Source: Desulfobacteraceae bacterium (GTDB lineage Bacteria; Desulfobacterota; DSM-4660; Desulfatiglandales; Desulfatiglandaceae). From it: DNA of 8,434 nt. The stretch is from positions 1-8,434 of the forward strand of contig JAUUVE010000072.1 of assembly GCA_030589715.1 (NCBI GenBank), written 5' to 3'. Under the pieces are notes generated by a model, which ran no database searches, was not told the origin of the DNA, and saw only the letters and a program-made list of their open reading frames with translations. This document shows, one piece after another, positions 4,614 through 8,434 of this stretch (positions are counted from its first letter, which is position 1; every line of letters begins with the position of its first letter). The position numbers and the translations under genes are program-made.

Positions 4614-6557
4614 ATGTCCTATCTGGCAGACAACAATGAAGGTGTTCAACATTTACTGTTGGGGAATGAGGCCATTGCCCGCGGGGCATTAGAGGCCGGC
4701 GTAAAGGTTGCCACTGGATACCCGGGCACACCTTCCTCTGAGATTATGGAGAGTCTTTCCAAAGTAGCTCACGGGAGGAATATGTATGTCGAGTGGTCAA
4801 TAAATGAAAAGCTGGCCATGGAGGTAGCTGCGGCGGGGTCCTTTGCCAGGCTTAGATCCATGTGTGTCATGAAACAAAATGGTGTGAATGTGGGTTCCGA
4901 CTTCCTGTTGCACCTCGCTTTGACCGGCACCCGGGAGGGTATGGTCATCATCGCCTGTGAGGATCCAGGGGCCCATTCCAGTATTAATGAAGGTGAAGCA
5001 CGAATGTTTGCCGGCATGTTGGAGATCCCACTTTTGGAGCCAGGAGACTTTCAAGAGCTCAAGGATATGGTCAAATGGGCCTTTGATCTCTCAGAGGAGA
5101 TCAGAAACCTGGTCATGGTCCGCAGCGTAACCCGTTTGTCACATGGCAGTGGTAATGTAAAATTTGGTAAATTACCGGAAATTGATACTAATGTAGATGC
5201 AGGGTTTCAATGTGATGGTTTTATACTTGACCCTGATAAGGGTGCGATGATTTCAATGCCCGTAAACCATTTTCATGGCCGGCTACAGGAAAAGCTAAAA
5301 AAGGCCAGGGAGATATTTGAAGACTGCCTTTTTAACACCTATAATGGGGTTGAAAAACCTGAGCTTTTAATAATCACCAGCAGTGCCTGCAACCTTTATT
5401 GCAAAGAGGCCATTGCCCTGCTTGGTGTGGAAGATAGGGTTGGTCTCCTTAAATTAGGCACAACATGGCCCCTGCCCCCCGAGCTGATCAAGAAAAATCT
5501 ATCCAGGACTGACAATATATTCATCGTAGAAGAGGTGCTCCCCATCATGGAAGGGAATATCAAGGTGCTTGCGGCCGAGATGGCGCCGGAAATCGGGGTG
5601 AAGAACTTTTATGGCAAAAATGCTGGTAATCTACCTACTTCGGGAGAGCTTAATCCTGACCTGGTCCTTGATGCCCTGAAGACAATCTTAAGTGTCGAAT
5701 ATGAGGACATGCCAGAGAGCTATAAGAAGAAGGCTCAAGCGGTCGCCCTAACCGGTGCCCCAAATCGCGAGTTAACCTTCTGTCCGGGTTGCCCACACAG
5801 GGCATCCTTCTGGTCTATTCATGGTGCATTAAAATTGGACGGTCGAAAAGGTTTTGTCTGCGGTGATATTGGCTGTTATGGATTGGGGGTATTACCAACC
5901 GGCTTTAGTACCATAAAAGCATTGCACGCAATGGGTTCCGGGATTGGGGTTGCAAGCGGTTTTGGAAAACTCAGGCAATTTGGTATGGATCAGGCTGTGG
6001 TAGCGGTCTGCGGGGATTCCACCTTTTTCCATGCGGGAATCAATGGCCTGCTAAATGCCGTGCACCATAGCTCGGATGTCACCTTTATCGTATTGGATAA
6101 TGGTGGCACCGCAATGACAGGATTTCAACCCCATCCCGGTCTGACCGTAAATGCAATGGGGGATGAGGTACCCGGCTTGGACATTGCTGCGATCTGCGGT
6201 TCCCTTGGTATAAGGGTAGAGATTGGTGATCCCTTTGATCTAAAGGGAACACAAGAGACACTGACCGAGTTAATACAGGACAAAAAAGGGGTCAAAGTCC
6301 TTATACTTCGAAAGAACTGCGCATTGAGCCCAGAGCGGAAAAACAAGAAAGATTACGAAATGCATATCGATGAAGGGATCTGTCTGGGTGAAAATTGTGG
6401 ATGTAATCGATTGTGCACACGGATATTCCGTTGCCCCGGACTTGTCTGGGACCAAGAGAGAAAAACTTCAAGGATTGACGAAGCCATCTGCGCCGGCTGC
6501 GGAGTTTGTGTCGACATCTGCCCTGCAGAGGCTATCAAGAAAAAGGAGGCGGCCTAG
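4614..6557 (+). CDS. iorA: Indolepyruvate ferredoxin oxidoreductase, alpha subunit
   Basis: 647 residues from the ATG at 4614, chosen because GGGAGG lies five bases upstream; the frame stays open to an ATG at 4581 inside the previous gene, but that start has no advantage. IorA carries thiamine diphosphate and with IorB oxidises aryl 2-oxoacids such as indolepyruvate, phenylpyruvate and hydroxyphenylpyruvate plus CoA to aryl-acetyl-CoA, CO2 and reduced ferredoxin, in the cytoplasm. Visible features are the pyrimidine-binding half with GYPGTPSSE (35-43) and WSINEK with a likely cofactor-activating Glu65; CPGCPHR (390-396); and the thiamine diphosphate motif G467-D468-S469 through D495-N496. The C-terminal ferredoxin domain has C590, C595, C597, C601 and C607-P, then C626-x2-C629-x2-C632-x3-C636-P. 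Length is normal for the family (about 600-650). iorB starts two bases after the TAG stop. The precise 2-oxoacid specificity cannot be read from sequence. Confidence 0.95.
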   Translation: MSYLADNNEGVQHLLLGNEAIARGALEAGVKVATGYPGTPSSEIMESLSKVAHGRNMYVEWSINEKLAMEVAAAGSFARLRSMCVMKQNGVNVGSDFLLHLALTGTREGMVIIACEDPGAHSSINEGEARMFAGMLEIPLLEPGDFQELKDMVKWAFDLSEEIRNLVMVRSVTRLSHGSGNVKFGKLPEIDTNVDAGFQCDGFILDPDKGAMISMPVNHFHGRLQEKLKKAREIFEDCLFNTYNGVEKPELLIITSSACNLYCKEAIALLGVEDRVGLLKLGTTWPLPPELIKKNLSRTDNIFIVEEVLPIMEGNIKVLAAEMAPEIGVKNFYGKNAGNLPTSGELNPDLVLDALKTILSVEYEDMPESYKKKAQAVALTGAPNRELTFCPGCPHRASFWSIHGALKLDGRKGFVCGDIGCYGLGVLPTGFSTIKALHAMGSGIGVASGFGKLRQFGMDQAVVAVCGDSTFFHAGINGLLNAVHHSSDVTFIVLDNGGTAMTGFQPHPGLTVNAMGDEVPGLDIAAICGSLGIRVEIGDPFDLKGTQETLTELIQDKKGVKVLILRKNCALSPERKNKKDYEMHIDEGICLGENCGCNRLCTRIFRCPGLVWDQERKTSRIDEAICAGCGVCVDICPAEAIKKKEAA

Positions 6558-6559
6558 AT

Positions 6560-7198
6560 ATGGGGAACTCACCACTTCCAAAAGAACCGTATAATATCAT
6601 CATCACCGGCGTAGGGGGCCAGGGTAATGTCCTCTTATCAAAACTATTGGGGAATATGCTCACCCGTCGAGGATACATTATTACCATCGGTGAAACCTTT
6701 GGGGCCACCCAGCGAGGGGGATCTGTGATGAGCCACCTCAGGGTCTCGGCAAGATCGAGTTGGAGTCCACTAATACCCAAGGGCAGGGCCCATATGGTGA
6801 TCGCCTTGGAACCCACCGAGGGGATCAGGGTACTGGCAAACTATGGAAATCCGCAGGTTAAGATATTGAGCAATACCCGAGCGATCCATCCCGTAGGTGT
6901 CATTGCCGGTGAACTGCAATACCCTTCCATTGAAGAGATCAGGAAGTCCGCCCATGAATTGGCATCGGAGGTCTGGTTTATCGATGCCACTGATGAGGCC
7001 TTAAGGCTTGATAACCCCGTTTTGGGGAATACTATCATGCTTGGAGCATTTGCCGGTTTAAATATGCTTCCGCTGGAGAAAGAAGATTTTAGAGAGGTAA
7101 TACTGGAGATGATGCCGGAGGATAAATTGGATATAAATCTAAAGGCCTACGAATTGGGCGCTGAAATGTTAAACCGGGCGGTATCGGGTACGGCCTGA
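6560..7198 (+). CDS. iorB: Indolepyruvate ferredoxin oxidoreductase, beta subunit
   Basis: 212 residues from the ATG at 6560. The longer frame from 6506 overlaps iorA and begins with non-conserved sequence, whereas AAAGGAGG at 6542-6549 sits ten bases before 6560. The protein is a pyruvate:ferredoxin oxidoreductase gamma-type catalytic domain: IIITGVGGQGNVLLSKLLG near the N-terminus (GVGGQG at 17-22), followed by GETFGATQRGGSV (44-56), the family signature that contacts CoA and cofactor regions. VIALEPTEGIRVL and the C-terminal segment NTIMLGAFAGLNMLPL also fit the family. It pairs with IorA as a heterodimer or heterotetramer. It is the last gene of the three-gene plus-strand operon. No intrinsic terminator was found directly after the stop; a repeat tract and a MITE-like hairpin follow. 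Confidence 0.95.
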   Translation: MGNSPLPKEPYNIIITGVGGQGNVLLSKLLGNMLTRRGYIITIGETFGATQRGGSVMSHLRVSARSSWSPLIPKGRAHMVIALEPTEGIRVLANYGNPQVKILSNTRAIHPVGVIAGELQYPSIEEIRKSAHELASEVWFIDATDEALRLDNPVLGNTIMLGAFAGLNMLPLEKEDFREVILEMMPEDKLDINLKAYELGAEMLNRAVSGTA

Positions 7199-7241
7199 TG
7201 CAGACCTTCGGCCGCAACCAAATTCCAGTGATCGGTAATCA

Positions 7242-7262
7242 GAAACTTGAAACTTGAAACTT
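7242..7262. repeat. Heptamer tandem repeat (GAAACTT) x3
   Basis: GAAACTT is repeated three times without interruption at 7242-7248, 7249-7255 and 7256-7262, and a degraded unit (GGAAC) follows. It lies 44 bases after the iorB stop in non-coding DNA. It may be a small array that varies in copy number between strains; no function can be assigned. Confidence 0.85.
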
Positions 7263-7309
7263 GGAACGTGCATCCAATGATAAATGATAAACGGTATCGG
7301 AGAAATTAC

Positions 7310-7570
7310 GTAACTTCTCAATAAGTCTGGGAGATCTAACCTGTCATTTATAGAGTGGGGTTTGGCTGTTTCTTGAAACCGCTCTCTCAAAGTGAATTTA
7401 CGTCTCATTTTGGCAGTGGCTGGTATTTGGGGTTTTCTCCTTTGCCCCCTATTAGTTTCTCCATGCTTTCGTCAAAACCCCAAATATCGGCCACGCTTCT
7501 ACTACAGGTTCAGAGAGCGGTGGAAAGAAATGGCCAAACCCCACGGTGCCCGAGGTTATTGAGAACTTAC
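7310..7570. mobile_element. MITE-like element, long copy (261 bp), IS66-type ends with 8-bp target duplication
   Basis: The ends GTAACTTCTCAATAA (7310-7324) and TTATTGAGAACTTAC (7556-7570) are inverted repeats with one mismatch. They are flanked exactly by the 8-bp direct repeat GAAATTAC at 7302-7309 and 7571-7578. Inside, GTGGGGTTTGGC (7355-7366) pairs with the arm ending CCAAACCCCAC at 7544, and CCGCTCTCT pairs with AGAGAGCGG. A further 21-bp nested stem (7416-7436 with 7474-7494) has two G-U pairs and no mismatch. No transposase is encoded. GTAA ends and an 8-bp duplication are typical of the IS66 family, so it was probably moved in trans by such a transposase. The short copy at 3127-3258 lacks the central nested stem and is in the same orientation. 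Confidence 0.82.
7416..7494. repeat. Nested 21-bp inverted repeat inside the long MITE
   Basis: The arm 7416-7436 (GTGGCTGGTATTTGGGG then TTTT) pairs with 7474-7494 at 19 Watson-Crick positions and two positions that would be G-U in RNA. The 37-base loop includes the pyrimidine-rich TTTCTCC. This block is absent from the short copy, so it is either an insertion into the ancestral element or the part deleted from the short one. Confidence 0.8.
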
Positions 7571-7603
7571 GAAATTACAAACTAAAACGCTAAACCTCAT
7601 ACA

Positions 7604-7632
7604 ACAAAAAAGTGGGGCCAAAACCCCACTTT
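7604..7632 (-). terminator. Rho-independent terminator of the ArsA-like gene
   Basis: On the minus strand, AAAGTGGGG (7632-7624) and CCCCACTTT (7617-7609) form a perfect 9-bp stem with a 6-base loop, followed at once by more T (TTTGTTG). It lies 27 bases beyond the stop codon at 7660. The paired A/T bases at the base of the stem would also let it work weakly in the plus direction. Confidence 0.88.
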
Positions 7633-7659
7633 GGAAACGGACAAATACCGGAGAGCATG

Positions 7660-8434
7660 TCAGGCAAACAGGTAGCTGGCCGTCTTCTTGAGCATAACCG
7701 GCCCTTGCACCTCGGTGTCGAATAAGGGAACAATGGACCTGACTCTATCCCCGAAAGAGTGCCAGACCTTCTCCATGTGCTCCTCCTGCATCTTAACGCG
7801 ATTGAGGACAAACTCCGGCGCGTCGTCCGCCACCGTCTCCTTTTGGATCAGCCCGTTGACGATCACACCCCCCACGGGTATCCCGAAATCGTGAAACCAT
7901 GTGATGAATCGGGTGACGACGGCAATGGGAAGGCTTTCCGGTAGGGTAATAAAAAAGAAAGCGGTTGTTCCCGGTTCGGTCAATAACTCCCTGGCGTCAG
8001 CCATCCGATCCTTGAACTGGAGGAGGTAATCCATCAGGGGGTCCTTCTCCTCTTTTTTCCTGCTGTAAGAGAGCTTTTTCCGCAACGTACTGGCCTCCCC
8101 CCGGCTCTGGATCAGCTTCTCCACCCACAGGGCGTAAACCTTGGACATCCCCAGGAGCCTTCGGGCATTGGCCGTGGGCGCGGTGTCAAAGACGTAGACA
8201 TCATATTCGTCTTGGAATATCAAATCGAGCATGTTTTCGAACATGGCGGATTCTTCGAATGCAGGGTTCATGGTTGCAGATTCCACGAATTCTTCGGCCT
8301 TTACCGCGATGTCCGCAAACTTCAAAAACCAGTTGATCTTTTCCCGAATCTCCCCCTTGGAGCGCTCGATGGACTCCTTGGTGTCGATCTCCAGGGCATA
8401 GCAACCGTCCCCGTCTTCCACCAGCACCGACTTA
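7660..8434 (-). CDS. ArsA/Get3-like ATPase, C-terminal part (5' end outside the window)
   Basis: The minus-strand frame is open to the window edge, giving 257 visible residues and a TGA stop at 7660-7662. The N-terminal P-loop region is missing because the gene continues beyond 8434; a GTG at 8427 lies inside the gene and is not a start. The family link rests on LVEDGDGCYALEIDTKES, then YDVYVFDTAPTANARRLLGM (the switch II DTAPTGHTLRLL-type motif, here with AN in place of GH) and IPVGGVIVNGLI (nucleotide-base-contact region). These cytoplasmic dimeric ATPases energise arsenite export or deliver tail-anchored proteins; many bacterial relatives have no assigned task. Only one cysteine is seen, so there is no sign of a metalloid-binding site in this part. 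A charged region (about KKEEKDPLMDYLLQFKD) replaces the usual helical lid. Terminator at 7604-7632; convergent with the ior operon. Confidence 0.88.
   Translation of the reverse strand, partial: KSVLVEDGDGCYALEIDTKESIERSKGEIREKINWFLKFADIAVKAEEFVESATMNPAFEESAMFENMLDLIFQDEYDVYVFDTAPTANARRLLGMSKVYALWVEKLIQSRGEASTLRKKLSYSRKKEEKDPLMDYLLQFKDRMADARELLTEPGTTAFFFITLPESLPIAVVTRFITWFHDFGIPVGGVIVNGLIQKETVADDAPEFVLNRVKMQEEHMEKVWHSFGDRVRSIVPLFDTEVQGPVMLKKTASYLFA

Larger units (their letters stand above)
7199..7659. other. Convergent intergenic region with repeats and terminator
   Basis: This 461-base gap lies between the convergent iorB and the ArsA-like gene. No coding frame is credible. It contains a heptamer tandem repeat (7242-7262), the long MITE-like element (7310-7570) and the terminator of the minus-strand gene (7604-7632). 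A short frame over 7355-7585 is just the palindromic element read in one direction. Confidence 0.7.

Noticed and set aside
6555..6557. TAG at the end of iorA as a pyrrolysine codon
   Set aside because: The read-through frame meets another TAG after 18 codons, overlaps the iorB start, and the ferredoxin domain is already complete.
7355..7585. 76-residue frame in the iorB-arsA gap
   Set aside because: It lies almost wholly within the palindromic MITE-like element and has no ribosome-binding site or recognisable protein character.

Overview
This 8.4 kb window looks like a chromosomal segment of an anaerobic bacterium, most likely a Desulfobacterota (deltaproteobacterial) sulfate reducer or syntroph. 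The reasons are an indolepyruvate-type ferredoxin oxidoreductase operon headed by an FrhB-like iron-sulfur flavoprotein, a short CstA-type transporter, an ArsA/Get3-like ATPase, and a probable selenoprotein gene. The taxon is inferred from gene content and style; there is no rRNA marker here.

Layout. Positions 1-308 hold no convincing gene; a strong hairpin/palindrome lies upstream of cstA. A CstA-family transporter (309-2084, +) ends before a GC-rich hairpin. Next comes a gene that a standard caller truncates. With its well-placed Shine-Dalgarno sequence it starts at 2157, runs through an in-frame TGA (2211-2213) and ends at 2525. A SECIS-like stem-loop follows the TGA at the expected distance, so I read it as a thioredoxin-fold selenoprotein with Sec at residue 19. 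A small uncharacterised gene (2542-3039) follows 16 bases later.

The stretch 3040-3484 carries a 132-bp transposase-less inverted-repeat element and a perfect 17-bp inverted repeat (3366-3439) just upstream of the next operon. That operon (3485-7198, +) encodes an FrhB-like [4Fe-4S] flavoprotein, IorA and IorB. Together they should oxidise aryl or other 2-oxoacids from amino-acid breakdown to acyl-CoA and pass the electrons through iron-sulfur clusters. Downstream (7199-7659) there is a heptamer tandem repeat and a second, 261-bp copy of the inverted-repeat element, flanked by an exact 8-bp direct repeat. The termini (GTAA...) and the 8-bp duplication fit IS66-family mobilisation.

The window ends with the 3' two-thirds of a minus-strand ArsA/Get3-like ATPase (7660-8434), with an intrinsic terminator at its end. 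The main novelties are the selenoprotein, with an unusual active site (Cys-Asn-Sec-Ala-His-Tyr), and the pair of MITE-like elements that bracket the ior operon.
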